Positions 44,412 through 53,993 of a stretch of DNA of 64,000 bases are shown piece by piece. A program made the position numbers and the translations under genes. The notes under the pieces were generated by a model that saw only the letters and a list, made by a program, of their open reading frames with translations, had not been told where the DNA came from and ran no database searches. Positions within the stretch are counted from its first letter, which is position 1; every line of letters begins with the position of its first letter. Origin of the DNA: Octadecabacter temperatus (GTDB taxonomy: Bacteria; Pseudomonadota; Alphaproteobacteria; Rhodobacterales; Rhodobacteraceae); contig NZ_CP012160.1 of assembly GCF_001187845.1 (NCBI RefSeq), forward strand, positions 2,728,001 to 2,792,000, read 5' to 3'.

Positions 44412-44753
44412 CTACTCTTTCTCCATTGTGCATTGCAGTGGATGCTGATGACGACCAGCAAAGTCCATAACAAGGGCGACCTTCGTTTCCGCAATCTCAT
44501 GCGAAAAGACACCAACAACCGCGAGGCCCTTTTGGTGAACCGCCAACATGATCTCAACAGATTGGTCGTGATTCATACCAAAGAAACGTTCCAAAACCGT
44601 CACAACAAATTCCATCGGCGTGTAATCGTCGTTCAAGATCATGACCTTGTACAACGGCGGACGCTTGGTTTTTGGGCGTGTTTCAAGTTTAAGACCGATA
44701 TCGCTATCGTCGTCATCATCCCGATCAGCCATCATGTAAACGTCGTGCAACAT
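44412..44753 (-). CDS. clpS: ATP-dependent protease adaptor ClpS
   Basis: A 113-aa N-end-rule adaptor that delivers substrates to ClpAP. The core has the binding-site segment [14 protein letters not shown], the family motif [19 protein letters not shown] and a flexible acidic N-terminus (DRDDDDDSD). Several ATGs compete; I chose 44753 because AAAGGA lies five bases before it, while the ATG at 44732 lacks a binding site. clpA is not next to it. Confidence 0.92.
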   Translation of the reverse strand: MLHDVYMMADRDDDDDSDIGLKLETRPKTKRPPLYKVMILNDDYTPMEFVVTVLERFFGMNHDQSVEIMLAVHQKGLAVVGVFSHEIAETKVALVMDFAGRHQHPLQCTMEKE

Positions 44754-44864
44754 CATAGTCCTTTGGCGCGAGTCTCTAGCAGAGTGTGCGTTCAGCCGCT
44801 TAATATAACCTTCACACCCCGTATGAAAAGGGGGGCGCATTATTCAGTTTCAAAGGGCCTTTAA

Positions 44865-45560
44865 ATGAACAAACCCAATTGGACCATCGCTTTTGATGCT
44901 GATGACACACTTTGGCACAACGAGCGTGGCTTTGCGCTAACGCAGGCGCGCTTTGCTGAACTGCTTCGGGACCACACCAGTGTTGATCACCTAATGGAAC
45001 GTTTGTTGGCGGCTGAGCGTCGAAATATGGGGATCTACGGGTTCGGAATCAAAGGGTTCACGCTGTCGATGGTCGAAACCGCGCTAGAAATCACAAGTGG
45101 CGCAGTTTCCACGGACGTCATTGCTGAACTACTTGCAATGGGGCGCGGGATGCTCGCGGACCCTGTAGAACTTCTTCCTGGCGTTCGAGAGGCGATTGAA
45201 GCGGTCAAACCCGACGCGGAGATCCTATTGATTACGAAGGGTGACTTACTAGACCAAGAACGCAAGCTCGCGCAGTCTGGGTTAGGCGATTTGTTTGATG
45301 CGGTTGAGATCGTCAGCGACAAAACACCTGACATTTATTCACGCATTTTCGCGCGCCACGACACCGCGCATCAGATGATGGTGGGCAATTCGTTGCGTTC
45401 AGATGTGATCCCCGCGATCGAAGTTGGGGCATGGGGCGTGCATGTTCCCCATGAACTGACATGGGAATATGAGCATGCCGAAGCACCCGTGACCCACCGC
45501 CATTTTCGCCAGATTTCGACGCTTAGTGATTTGCCGGCGTTGGTGAAAGACCTCGGGTAA
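44865..45560 (+). CDS. HAD-superfamily hydrolase
   Basis: A 231-aa haloacid dehalogenase-type phosphatase. Motif I is FDADDTLW with the nucleophile aspartate near residue 10, motif II is LLITKGD, the motif III lysine is in VSDKTPD, and motif IV is in VGNSLRSDVIPAIEVG. A helical cap lies between motifs I and II, as in the phosphoglycolate phosphatase-like group. The substrate is unknown. It is divergent from clpS. Confidence 0.85.
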   Translation: MNKPNWTIAFDADDTLWHNERGFALTQARFAELLRDHTSVDHLMERLLAAERRNMGIYGFGIKGFTLSMVETALEITSGAVSTDVIAELLAMGRGMLADPVELLPGVREAIEAVKPDAEILLITKGDLLDQERKLAQSGLGDLFDAVEIVSDKTPDIYSRIFARHDTAHQMMVGNSLRSDVIPAIEVGAWGVHVPHELTWEYEHAEAPVTHRHFRQISTLSDLPALVKDLG

Positions 45561-45789
45561 CCCAAAGTTTACCCCCTGCCTCATTCTTGCCTTAATCCGC
45601 TATCTAGGGGGTATTCGCAATTTCCACCGCTAGATATGGGCACGACCAAGCGGAGTGTGCATGAAAAGCACACCGAAAGCCTTTGAATCTAAGGTATTTT
45701 CTGAAACGCTGCCTTGTGCTAGCCTTGTTTCATAAAAAGAGACCCCACTAAAAAAATCGGGGCTCACGAGGCAGTAAAGAGGCAGTGGC
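45561..45789 (+). promoter_or_regulatory. Leader region before the D,D-carboxypeptidase with hairpins and a 24-codon ORF
   Basis: The 229-base gap holds GTGTGC/GCACAC (45655-45673, seven-base loop) and a second stem GAGACCCC/GGGGCTC (45739-45765) close to the gene's AGAGG binding site. Between them is an ORF at 45661-45735 (ATG after GCGGAG, 24 codons, TAA) that starts in the loop of the first hairpin. It could be a leader peptide or chance; no promoter hexamers stand out. Confidence 0.4.
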
Positions 45790-47208
45790 GTGAAACGTCG
45801 TATTCAAAACCCCGCGTTGGCGGGTATTCTTCTATTGGTCACACTCCTGATGGCAGCGCTTGCGCCTGCTACGAGTAATGCTGCGCCCTACGCGGCGATG
45901 GTTATGGACGCGCGGACGGGTGAAATTTTGCACTCTCGCAACGCGGACACACAATTGCACCCAGCATCGCTCACCAAGATGATGACGCTGTACATTGCGT
46001 TTCAGGCGATTGAGCGCGGAGAGATCAGTCTTGATGACATGGTCACGATCACCCCGTTGTCCGCCAATGAACCGCCCAGTAAACTTGGCCTCGTTGCAGG
46101 ACAGCGTATTCAGTTCCGCTACCTTGTTCGCGCCGCTGGTGTGAAATCCGCCAACGACGCCGCAACTGCCATTGGTATCGCGTTGGAAGGGAATGAGGCA
46201 GCCTTTGCCCGCCGCATGACCGCCACAGCCCGCGCAATGGGGATGACACGTACAACATTCCGCAACGCACACGGCTTGACCGAAGCTGGCCACATGTCCA
46301 CTGCCCGTGACATGACGGTCCTTGGTCGTCACATGATCTACGATTACCCACAGTATTATAACATCTTTAGCCGCATCACGACGGATGCTGGCGTGCGCGA
46401 AGTCGCCAACACGAACCGCCGCTTCCTTAGCAACTATCGTGGCGCTGATGGCATCAAGACAGGCTATACACGCGCCGCTGGTTTCAACCTCGTGGCATCC
46501 GCTGAACGTGGCCAAGAACGCATTATTGCGACGATGTTTGGTGGATCGTCCACGGCACAGCGTAATGCACGCGTAGCTGAATTGCTTGATATGGGCTTCG
46601 CCCGCGCACCAAGCACTGCAAACCTCAACCGTCCGAACCGTGTTGCTGCACAAGGCTCTGGCAACGCAGAAGCCCCAGCACCCGGTACAACAGCACGCAC
46701 CGTTCGCGTAAACGGCCTCGTGAGCCGCTCACTTCGCCCAAACGCACGCGCAGTGCCAGAACAGCCAGAAGCGCCAGCGGAAGCACTGGTCGCTGTGGAT
46801 GCGGATGTCATCGAAAACGCCGTAACCGAAGTATTGCAAACAGCCGCAGCCGCGCCGAGCGAGTCCTCTGCCCCACAAGCCCGTCCTTCAGATGTAGTCT
46901 TGGCAGCCGTTCAACAAGCGAGCCCAACGCCAAGTCAGCCTGAAATCGTAACCCGCATTTCTACGTCTGGTAGCCGTCTTTGGGGCGTAAACGTTGGCCG
47001 TTACAACTCGCGCTATCAAGCGGAACGGGTGTTGTTACGCGTGGCGCTGAACGAAATGTCGACCCTTGACGGCAGCTTGCGCCGCGTCAACCAATCCAGC
47101 CGCGGATTTGATGCGAATTTCATGGGGTTAACCCGTGATGGCGCCGAACAAGCATGTGCACGCTTGCAAGCACGCGGCACGACGTGTTTCATGATCGGGC
47201 CTGATTAA
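45790..47208 (+). CDS. D-alanyl-D-alanine carboxypeptidase with C-terminal SPOR domain
   Basis: A 472-aa exported PBP5/6-type (peptidase S11) enzyme that trims the terminal D-Ala of peptidoglycan stem peptides. A signal peptide (about residues 1-34) precedes the catalytic domain with S60 in SLTKMM, SAN in VKSANDAAT and KTG in IKTGYTRAAG. A long Ala/Pro-rich linker (about 285-390) leads to a SPOR-type domain (about 395-472, starting SRLWGVNVGRY) that binds denuded glycan at the septum, suggesting a role at the division site. The start is GTG at 45790 with AGAGG 8 bases before. Confidence 0.92.
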   Translation: MKRRIQNPALAGILLLVTLLMAALAPATSNAAPYAAMVMDARTGEILHSRNADTQLHPASLTKMMTLYIAFQAIERGEISLDDMVTITPLSANEPPSKLGLVAGQRIQFRYLVRAAGVKSANDAATAIGIALEGNEAAFARRMTATARAMGMTRTTFRNAHGLTEAGHMSTARDMTVLGRHMIYDYPQYYNIFSRITTDAGVREVANTNRRFLSNYRGADGIKTGYTRAAGFNLVASAERGQERIIATMFGGSSTAQRNARVAELLDMGFARAPSTANLNRPNRVAAQGSGNAEAPAPGTTARTVRVNGLVSRSLRPNARAVPEQPEAPAEALVAVDADVIENAVTEVLQTAAAAPSESSAPQARPSDVVLAAVQQASPTPSQPEIVTRISTSGSRLWGVNVGRYNSRYQAERVLLRVALNEMSTLDGSLRRVNQSSRGFDANFMGLTRDGAEQACARLQARGTTCFMIGPD

Positions 47209-47223
47209 CCCCGAGGAACCACA

Positions 47224-47916
47224 ATGGCTGTTTTAGACGTTCGCGCCCCCAACACCCCGACCCTTCCGACAAGTAAGGCGGATCACTACGTGGGCGTGCA
47301 TCGCGTCTTTTGCGTTGGCCAGAATTACGCCGACCATGTTGTTGAAATGGGTGGCAACACCAAAGCCAACCCGCCGATCTTCTTTATGAAGCCCGCGAGC
47401 GCGGTTGTAACGACCGGCCAAACAATTCCATTTCCGCCTGCTACGGAAAATCTTCAGCACGAAGTCGAGCTTACCATCGTGATTCAGAACGGTGGCGCGG
47501 ATATTTCCGAAGCCGACGCGCTTGAACATGTCTACGGATACGCGACGGGCAATGATCTAACCCGCCGAGACCTACAATTCGCCGCCAAAAGCAAAGGCGC
47601 GCCTTGGGAAATGGGCAAAGGGTTCGACAATTCCGCGATTATTGGGACAGTGCATCCAGTCAGCGAGGTCGGCCACCCTACCGTGGGTGCCGTTACCTGT
47701 TCTGTTGACGGCGAAAACCGTCAAAACGGCGACCTGAACCAGATGATCTGGTCCGTCCCTGCAATCATTGCGACGCTTTCAAAGTTCGTGAAGTTGGAAG
47801 CCGGTGACATCATCATGACGGGAACGCCCGCTGGTGTTGGGCCGATTGTGAAAGGTCAAACCTGCGTTTGTGAAATCGAAGGACTGTCCCCTGCGACAGT
47901 TACATTCGAAGCCTAG
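47224..47916 (+). CDS. Fumarylacetoacetate hydrolase-family enzyme
   Basis: A 230-aa FAH-fold protein of the small acylpyruvase-like group. Typical segments are CVGQNYADHVVEMG, PIFFMKPASAVV, the metal-binding ELTIVIQ, GYATGNDLTRRDLQ, KGFDNSAIIG and IIMTGTPAGVG. Such enzymes hydrolyse acylpyruvates or decarboxylate oxaloacetate. It lies 15 bases after the carboxypeptidase and may be co-transcribed, though no functional link is apparent. It converges with yejF, overlapping by 4 bases. Confidence 0.88.
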   Translation: MAVLDVRAPNTPTLPTSKADHYVGVHRVFCVGQNYADHVVEMGGNTKANPPIFFMKPASAVVTTGQTIPFPPATENLQHEVELTIVIQNGGADISEADALEHVYGYATGNDLTRRDLQFAAKSKGAPWEMGKGFDNSAIIGTVHPVSEVGHPTVGAVTCSVDGENRQNGDLNQMIWSVPAIIATLSKFVKLEAGDIIMTGTPAGVGPIVKGQTCVCEIEGLSPATVTFEA

Positions 47917-49499
47917 TCAAAGGCCGCTTTCATCAGTTCTTGCGTGTAGGTTTCCTTAGGGGCGTCGAAGACCGTATCGACGTCCCCTGCCTCAACGATA
48001 TCCCCGCGTTTCATCACCATCACCTTATGGGACAACGCGCGCACGACCTTTAGATCATGTGAAATGAACAGATAGGCCAGCTGGTATTTCTGCTGCAAAT
48101 TCCGCAACAGTTCAACGATCTGGACCTGCACGGTCATATCCAACGCGGATGTGGGCTCATCGAGGACGACAAGTTTTGGGCGCAAGATCATGGCCCGTGC
48201 GATCGCAATGCGTTGACGTTGACCGCCGGAAAACTCGTGCGGGTAGCGGTCCATCAGCACAGGATCAAGGCCGACTTCGCGCATGATATCGGACACCATT
48301 TCACGGGAATTTTTGCCCTCGGCAGTCCCATGCACGGTCAAACCTTCTGCGATGATCTGTTCAACCGTCATCCGCGGACTAAGCGATCCGTAAGGGTCTT
48401 GAAACACGATCTGCATTTCACTGCGCAACGGTCGCATTTGGCGATCCGCCAGCCCCTGCAATTCAGACCCCATAAACACGATCCGCCCTTCTGAGCGGAT
48501 TAAGCGCATCATCGCCAGCGCAAGGGTCGTTTTGCCGGAACCGGATTCACCAACGATGCCGACAGTCTCTCCTGCCCTCACGGTAAAGCTCGCATCATTC
48601 ACGGCCTTCACGTACCCAGTCGTGCGACGCAGCAAACCAGATGTCAGAGGGAACCAGATTTTCAGGTTCTCCGCCTGCGCGACAACGTTTGCAGCTGGAT
48701 CGACAGGAATGGGTGATCCTGTGCTTTCGGCTTCGAGCAGTGTGCGAGTATATTCGTGCTTCGGGTTCGCAAAAATCTCGGCTGTGGGGCCGTGCTCAAC
48801 GATTTCGCCGTCCTTCATCACACAGACCCGATCCGCGATCTTGCGAACAATTGTAAGGTCATGGGTGATGAACAGCATCGACATATTCAGGTCGCGCTTA
48901 AGGTCAGCTAACAGATCCAGAATTTGGGCTTGGATGGTGACGTCAAGCGCCGTGGTCGGTTCATCCGCGATCAGCATCTCAGGGCCATTTGCCAGCGCCA
49001 TCGCGATCATAACGCGTTGGCGTTGTCCGCCAGACAGCTGGTGTGGATAGGCCGAAAGTCTGCTTTCGGGTTCGTGAATGCCGACCTGCAACAAAAGCTC
49101 GATAATACGCGCACGAACCGCATCGCCACGTAGTCCTTGATGCAGCTCAATACTTTCGCGCAACTGCTTTTCAATGGTGTGCAGCGGGTTCAGGGACGTC
49201 ATCGGTTCTTGAAAGATAAAGCTGATGTCGTTGCCGCGAACGCGCTGTAAGTCTTTCTCAGACGCTCCAACCATCTGGGTGCCGTCATAGGTGATAGACC
49301 CACCATAGGTGGCGCTGTCGCCAAGCAATTGAACGGTAGACAAGGCAGACACCGATTTACCGGAACCGGATTCACCAACCAGTGCAACAGTCTCACCCTT
49401 GTCGACATGAAATGACACACCGCGAACGGCGTGTGTTGTTTCCCCATCTTGGCGAAAATCAACGGTGAGGTTTTGAACGTCTAGTACGCGAGCGCTCAT
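47913..49499 (-). CDS. yejF: Peptide ABC transporter, double ATPase YejF
   Basis: A 528-aa protein with two complete ABC ATPase domains in tandem (about residues 5-260 and 280-525), each with Walker A (GESGSGKS in both), signature (LSGGQRQR and FSGGQRQR) and Walker B (LIADEPTTALD and VVLDEPTSALD). Fusion of the two ATPases is typical of the YejABEF oligopeptide/microcin C importer. Its ATG overlaps the yejE stop. Last gene of the operon. Confidence 0.92.
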   Translation of the reverse strand: MSARVLDVQNLTVDFRQDGETTHAVRGVSFHVDKGETVALVGESGSGKSVSALSTVQLLGDSATYGGSITYDGTQMVGASEKDLQRVRGNDISFIFQEPMTSLNPLHTIEKQLRESIELHQGLRGDAVRARIIELLLQVGIHEPESRLSAYPHQLSGGQRQRVMIAMALANGPEMLIADEPTTALDVTIQAQILDLLADLKRDLNMSMLFITHDLTIVRKIADRVCVMKDGEIVEHGPTAEIFANPKHEYTRTLLEAESTGSPIPVDPAANVVAQAENLKIWFPLTSGLLRRTTGYVKAVNDASFTVRAGETVGIVGESGSGKTTLALAMMRLIRSEGRIVFMGSELQGLADRQMRPLRSEMQIVFQDPYGSLSPRMTVEQIIAEGLTVHGTAEGKNSREMVSDIMREVGLDPVLMDRYPHEFSGGQRQRIAIARAMILRPKLVVLDEPTSALDMTVQVQIVELLRNLQQKYQLAYLFISHDLKVVRALSHKVMVMKRGDIVEAGDVDTVFDAPKETYTQELMKAAFD

Positions 49500-50641
49500 G
49501 AGAATGTCTTTCGCGGATCGAAGGCGTCACGCACGCCCTCGAAGATGAACACCAATAGCGACAGCATGATCGCGAAAGTAAAGAATGCGGTGAAGCCGAG
49601 CCAAGGTGCTTGCAGGTTTTGTTTGGCTTGCAATGTCATCTCGCCCAAAGACGGCGCCGATGACGGCAGGCCGAACCCAAGGAAATCGAGAGACGCCAGT
49701 GTTGCGATTGTTCCGGTAATCAGGAACGGCAACATCGTAACAGTGGCGACCATCGCATTGGGCAACATGTGACGAAACATGATTGTGCGGTCTGAAACGC
49801 CCAAAGCTTTGGCGGCGCGCACGTATTCAAAGTTACGCGCCCGCAGGAATTCAGCGCGCACTACACCGACCAAGGCAGGCCAGCCGAACAAAATGGTCAG
49901 GAACACAAGGAGCCAGAAACTTCGCCCTAAAATCGCGAATAGAATGATGATCACGTATAGCGACGGAGTACTTCCCCAAATCTCAAGCAAGCGCTGGAAC
50001 ACAAGGTCAACCCAACCGCCGAAATAGCCCTGCACAGCACCGGCAATAATACCGATGATCGATGCGCAGGTCGTCACGATGATCGTAAACAGGATCGACA
50101 ATCGGAACCCGTGGATCACCCGCGCAACGACGTCGCGTTTGGTGTCATCCGTGCCAAGCCAGTTGTTCTCGTCCGGCGGGCTGGGTGCAACGCCGGGGAT
50201 GTCGACGATGGTGTCGTAGCTGTAAGGAATAGGCGGCCAGACCAGCCAACCCCTTTCAAAGCCGTCTTCTTCAATCGTTCCCGCACGCGCTGCTTCGATC
50301 ATTCCGTCTGGGTCATCAAAGCAGGTTTGCAGCCCGCCAGTTTCGATCAAGCACTTCACTTCGATGTCTTTGTATTCGGCCTGCGTCGGGAAATCCCCGC
50401 CGTAGTCACGTTCGGAATAGAAGCTGAAGATCGGCATACGGTATTCGCCTTGGTACTTCACCAATATGGGTTTGTCGTTCGCGAGGAACTCAGCGAACAG
50501 CGACATCACGAACAAGAACAAAAATATCCAAAGCGACCAATAAGCACGGCGGTTTCGCGTGAAGTTACGCCAACGGCGCTTGTTCAAAGGTGACAGGCTG
50601 AACCGGCTCTTCTTTGGGGTTGGGGGAATTGCGGTTTCCAT
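49496..50641 (-). CDS. yejE: Peptide ABC transporter permease YejE
   Basis: A 381-aa DppC-type permease, longer than usual because of a periplasmic loop of about 100 residues after the first membrane helix (FYSERDYGGDFPTQAEYKD and onward), a hallmark of YejE. Five more helices follow, with the EAA loop near residue 275 (RAAKALGVSDRTIMFRHMLP). It lies two bases downstream of yejB. Confidence 0.92.
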   Translation of the reverse strand: METAIPPTPKKSRFSLSPLNKRRWRNFTRNRRAYWSLWIFLFLFVMSLFAEFLANDKPILVKYQGEYRMPIFSFYSERDYGGDFPTQAEYKDIEVKCLIETGGLQTCFDDPDGMIEAARAGTIEEDGFERGWLVWPPIPYSYDTIVDIPGVAPSPPDENNWLGTDDTKRDVVARVIHGFRLSILFTIIVTTCASIIGIIAGAVQGYFGGWVDLVFQRLLEIWGSTPSLYVIIILFAILGRSFWLLVFLTILFGWPALVGVVRAEFLRARNFEYVRAAKALGVSDRTIMFRHMLPNAMVATVTMLPFLITGTIATLASLDFLGFGLPSSAPSLGEMTLQAKQNLQAPWLGFTAFFTFAIMLSLLVFIFEGVRDAFDPRKTFS

Positions 50642-50643
50642 GC

Positions 50644-51861
50644 CTATCCCCTCTTCTCAAAGTCGATACGTGGGTCGATCAGAACGTAGGTGATATCGGT
50701 AATAATGCCGACGACGAGACCCATCAGAGAGAACGCAAACAGCGTACCAAACATCACCGGATAATCGCGCTGCAACGTAGCCTCAAAGCCCAAGCGTCCA
50801 AGGCCATCAAGCGAGAACAGCGTTTCGATGATCAGCGATCCACCAAAGAACACGCCGATGAAAAGTGCTGGGAACCCTGAGATCACAATCAACATCGCGT
50901 TGCGGAATACGTGGCCGTAAAGCACGCGATTTTCAGACAATCCCTTTGCCTTGGCGGTGATGACGTATTGCTTTTTGATCTCATCGAGAAAGCTGTTTTT
51001 GGTTAACAACGTTAACGTTGCGAATGCCGAAATGGTCGACGCCAGAACGGGCAGCGCTATGTGGTGGAAGTAATCCTTGATCTGCCCCCACGTGCTAAGC
51101 GTGTCGAAATCCGACGACGTCAAACCACGTAGCGGGAACAAACGCATGCAAGTTGGGTTGGAATTATAAAGCCAGGTCACGTTCTCGCGGAAGAATTCGG
51201 ATATTCCAAATGGAAGGCGGAAACAGTTGTTCGACGCGAACAATACGATCAGCAGAATGGCGAAAAGGAACCCCGGAATCGCGTAGCCGACAATGATTGC
51301 AGCGGACGTCCACGTATCAAACGATGACCCGTCGCGAACCGCCTTTTTGATGCCAAGCGGGATAGACACCATGTAGGCGATCAACGTGGACCACAGACCC
51401 AAGGTGATCGACACAGGCATCTTCTCAAGCACCAGATCGACAACGGAAACGGAGCGGAAATAGCTCTCTCCGAAGTCAAAACGCATGTAGTCCCACATCA
51501 TCAGAAAAAAGCGTTCGAATGCGGGGATAGGTACGGGGTTACATTCGTCCGCCCGTAAATCCGGTTCGCCCGTAAAGCCTGCGTCACAAACAATGCGGGC
51601 AAAGTTAAATTCGACCTGCAATTCATCCAGAAATTCTTGGGGCAACCCGCGTGAGGCAACGCTATCGCCGCTCTCGTTCTCAATCAGCTCGCCACCGCCA
51701 CCAGAGATACCTTCAAAAACATCACCGCCGCCTTCCATCTGCGCGATGATCTGGTCAATCGGCCCACCGGGGACAAATTGGATCAGCACGAAGTTGATGA
51801 TCATGATCCCAAGCAAAGTTGGGACCACAAGCAGCAATCGTTTGAGAATATAGGCGCCCAT
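50644..51861 (-). CDS. yejB: Peptide ABC transporter permease YejB
   Basis: A 405-aa DppB-type permease with an N-terminal membrane helix ([20 protein letters not shown]), a large periplasmic insert (about residues 35-130) containing an acidic glycine-rich stretch and two cysteines, and the EAA loop near 300 ([20 protein letters not shown]). It pairs with YejE to form the importer channel. Confidence 0.92.
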   Translation of the reverse strand: MGAYILKRLLLVVPTLLGIMIINFVLIQFVPGGPIDQIIAQMEGGGDVFEGISGGGGELIENESGDSVASRGLPQEFLDELQVEFNFARIVCDAGFTGEPDLRADECNPVPIPAFERFFLMMWDYMRFDFGESYFRSVSVVDLVLEKMPVSITLGLWSTLIAYMVSIPLGIKKAVRDGSSFDTWTSAAIIVGYAIPGFLFAILLIVLFASNNCFRLPFGISEFFRENVTWLYNSNPTCMRLFPLRGLTSSDFDTLSTWGQIKDYFHHIALPVLASTISAFATLTLLTKNSFLDEIKKQYVITAKAKGLSENRVLYGHVFRNAMLIVISGFPALFIGVFFGGSLIIETLFSLDGLGRLGFEATLQRDYPVMFGTLFAFSLMGLVVGIITDITYVLIDPRIDFEKRG

Positions 51862-51904
51862 TTAGTGCGTAGCTTTCGTTTTTATTGCTGTCCGCGTCAG
51901 GGGC

Positions 51905-53824
51905 TTAGAATGCTCCTGCAGCTTTCAGTTCTTCTGCTCTTTCGGCGTTGTACCACCAGAATGACAAATGACCCAATGAGAAAGGTGGCAAAGTATCGGG
52001 GTATTCGAACATATCGTAATACGCGACCGTATGCGTTGACTTGTACCACTGCGGCACCCAGAAACCCTTGGCGCGCAGAACGCGGTCAATCGCGTGGGTG
52101 CCGGTTGTCATCTCTTCCAGCGAAGATGCATTGATCACGGTATCCAACAGGCGATCGACTGCGGGGTCTTCAAGGCCCATTAGATTGCGTGAACTATCCG
52201 CAGCCGTCTCAGAGCCAAACCATTGCCGCATCCCAATTCCGGGTTCGAAACCTTGGGTCATCGTGTGAGTGATCAAGTCAAAATCAGACGGTGCGTCTAG
52301 TCGCTCAACATACTGCGCAAAGTCCACCCGATCGAGGCTGGCACTCACGCCAAGGCGTTGCAGGCTCTCAACGTAAGGATTGATGATCCGGTCAAAGCCA
52401 GCCGATGCAGACAGAAACTCAACGTTTAGAACTTCACCGTCTTTGCGGCGCATTCCGTCATCCCCTGCGATCCAACCTGCTTGGTCCAATAGATCGGACG
52501 CGAGTCGCAAGTTCGCACGGTCGGTTGGGCGGCTTGGATTGGACGTTGGCGGTAGCACTGCCTCGTCGGTTAATATCGACGCATCTAAAAGGCCTTCGTC
52601 AACAAGGGGCTCAAGTAACGCCAATTCACCATCTGATGGGGTGCCTTGTGCCTGAAGTTCAGAATTTTGCCAGAACGATTCAACGCGGTCATACAAGCCG
52701 TAGAAAAGCGTCTCATTAGACCATTCAAAGTTGAACATCAGTCCAAGGGCCTCACGAACGGCAGGGTCTTGGAATTTTGGATTCCGCAAGTTGAAGATAA
52801 ATGCTTGTGCGGTACCGATTGTGCCGTCTTCCAATTCCTCTTTACGCACCCAACCATTCTCAATCGCTGGGAATTCGTAGCCCGTTGCCCACTGCAAGGA
52901 CGAGCTTTCTTGGCGGAATGTGTATTCGCCCGCTTTGAACGCTTCGAATGCAGCGGCGCTGTCTGAGAAATATTCATACCGGATGCTGTCGAAATTCGCC
53001 TGCCCGATATTGAACGGATGCTCAGCGCCCCACCAATCTGGGTCGCGCTCATAAATAACTTGGCGGTTGGTATCGTAGCTGCCCAGTACATAGGCACCCG
53101 TTCCAAGGAACGGCACATCCGTTGATTCATCTAAACGGGCACCGGTTTCTTCAAACCATGCCTTTGAGAACGCGCGGTTGCCACCCGCGATGCCAATCAC
53201 ATCGCGGCGTGGCGCATCCGGCGTGAAATTGAATTTAACGCGGTAGGTATCAAGAACTTCGACGCCTGCGAGGTACTGTGAAACCACGTTCACGTACTCA
53301 GGGATACCTTGCTCCATGATCAGGTTGTGAAAGAACTCAATGTCTTCAGCCGTGAAGGGCGTACCGTCAGAAAACGTAATGTCTTCGCGCAAATTGAAGA
53401 TCACCCAGTCGCGGCTTTCCGGGTATTCAAGCGTCGTACACAGGTAGCAATACGACCCGTAAGGATCATCCGCCGTCGCTGCTAAGATACTTTCATACAA
53501 AATCGTCGTACCCGCGGCCGCAGCGCCTTCGCGGGTGAAGTTGTTGAAAGTATCAAACGTACCACGTGCCCAAACGCTGATTTCGCCACCCTTTGGTGCG
53601 TTAGGGTTCACATAATCCAAATGCACTGTATCGGGGCCGTACTTCAGCTCTCCGAAGTTGGTGTACCCGTGCGAGACAATGATTTCTTCATGACTATCAG
53701 CGTGAACCAATGTCGCCGCACCAAACGCTAAGACTGCCCCTGCAAGAAGGAGGCCAAGTTTGGAGCCCCATGCGTTTTGCGGTTTTGTCGCGACTTTGGC
53801 GGAACAACGCTGGTCTTTTATCAT
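51905..53824 (-). CDS. yejA: Peptide ABC transporter substrate-binding protein YejA
   Basis: A 639-aa periplasmic SBP_bac_5-type binding protein. The signal peptide is preceded by a basic stretch and ends about residue 42 (LVHA). Domain landmarks are SHGYTNFGELKYG, the NPNAPKGG turn, LREDITFSDGTPFTAEDI and FEPGIGMRQWFGSE. YejA-type proteins bind peptides including microcin C-like antibiotics in enterobacteria; here general oligopeptide uptake is likely. CAGGAG precedes the ATG. First gene of yejABEF, downstream of an inverted repeat that could be its operator. Confidence 0.92.
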   Translation of the reverse strand: MIKDQRCSAKVATKPQNAWGSKLGLLLAGAVLAFGAATLVHADSHEEIIVSHGYTNFGELKYGPDTVHLDYVNPNAPKGGEISVWARGTFDTFNNFTREGAAAAGTTILYESILAATADDPYGSYCYLCTTLEYPESRDWVIFNLREDITFSDGTPFTAEDIEFFHNLIMEQGIPEYVNVVSQYLAGVEVLDTYRVKFNFTPDAPRRDVIGIAGGNRAFSKAWFEETGARLDESTDVPFLGTGAYVLGSYDTNRQVIYERDPDWWGAEHPFNIGQANFDSIRYEYFSDSAAAFEAFKAGEYTFRQESSSLQWATGYEFPAIENGWVRKEELEDGTIGTAQAFIFNLRNPKFQDPAVREALGLMFNFEWSNETLFYGLYDRVESFWQNSELQAQGTPSDGELALLEPLVDEGLLDASILTDEAVLPPTSNPSRPTDRANLRLASDLLDQAGWIAGDDGMRRKDGEVLNVEFLSASAGFDRIINPYVESLQRLGVSASLDRVDFAQYVERLDAPSDFDLITHTMTQGFEPGIGMRQWFGSETAADSSRNLMGLEDPAVDRLLDTVINASSLEEMTTGTHAIDRVLRAKGFWVPQWYKSTHTVAYYDMFEYPDTLPPFSLGHLSFWWYNAERAEELKAAGAF

Positions 53825-53897
53825 GTGGCACTCCTGAAATGGGCATATCTTGTGGGCATCAGCGTAGTGCGCGAATTAACAAACATTCAAGTTGAGA

Positions 53898-53924
53898 TTG
53901 CGTGAGTTGGCCGTGATCACGCAA
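53898..53924 (-). promoter_or_regulatory. Inverted repeat upstream of yejA
   Basis: TTGCGTGA and TCACGCAA form perfect 8-bp arms 11 bases apart; the right arm also lies within the 10-bp palindrome CGTGATCACG at 53912-53921. It lies about 75-100 bases before the yejA start, in the place of an operator for that promoter. The regulator is unknown. Confidence 0.5.
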
Positions 53925-53935
53925 GGTTTAGGCCC

Positions 53936-53972
53936 GAAAATACAAAAGGCCGCCCCTGATGGGGCGGCCTTT
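53936..53972 (-). terminator. Terminator of the cytochrome c gene
   Basis: AAAGGCCGCCCC at 53945-53956 pairs with GGGGCGGCCTTT at 53961-53972 around a four-base TGAT loop. Read on the minus strand, the stem is followed by a T-rich tail (TTTTGTATTTT). Confidence 0.9.
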
Positions 53973-53993
53973 GCAAAGAATTTTGATCGACGT

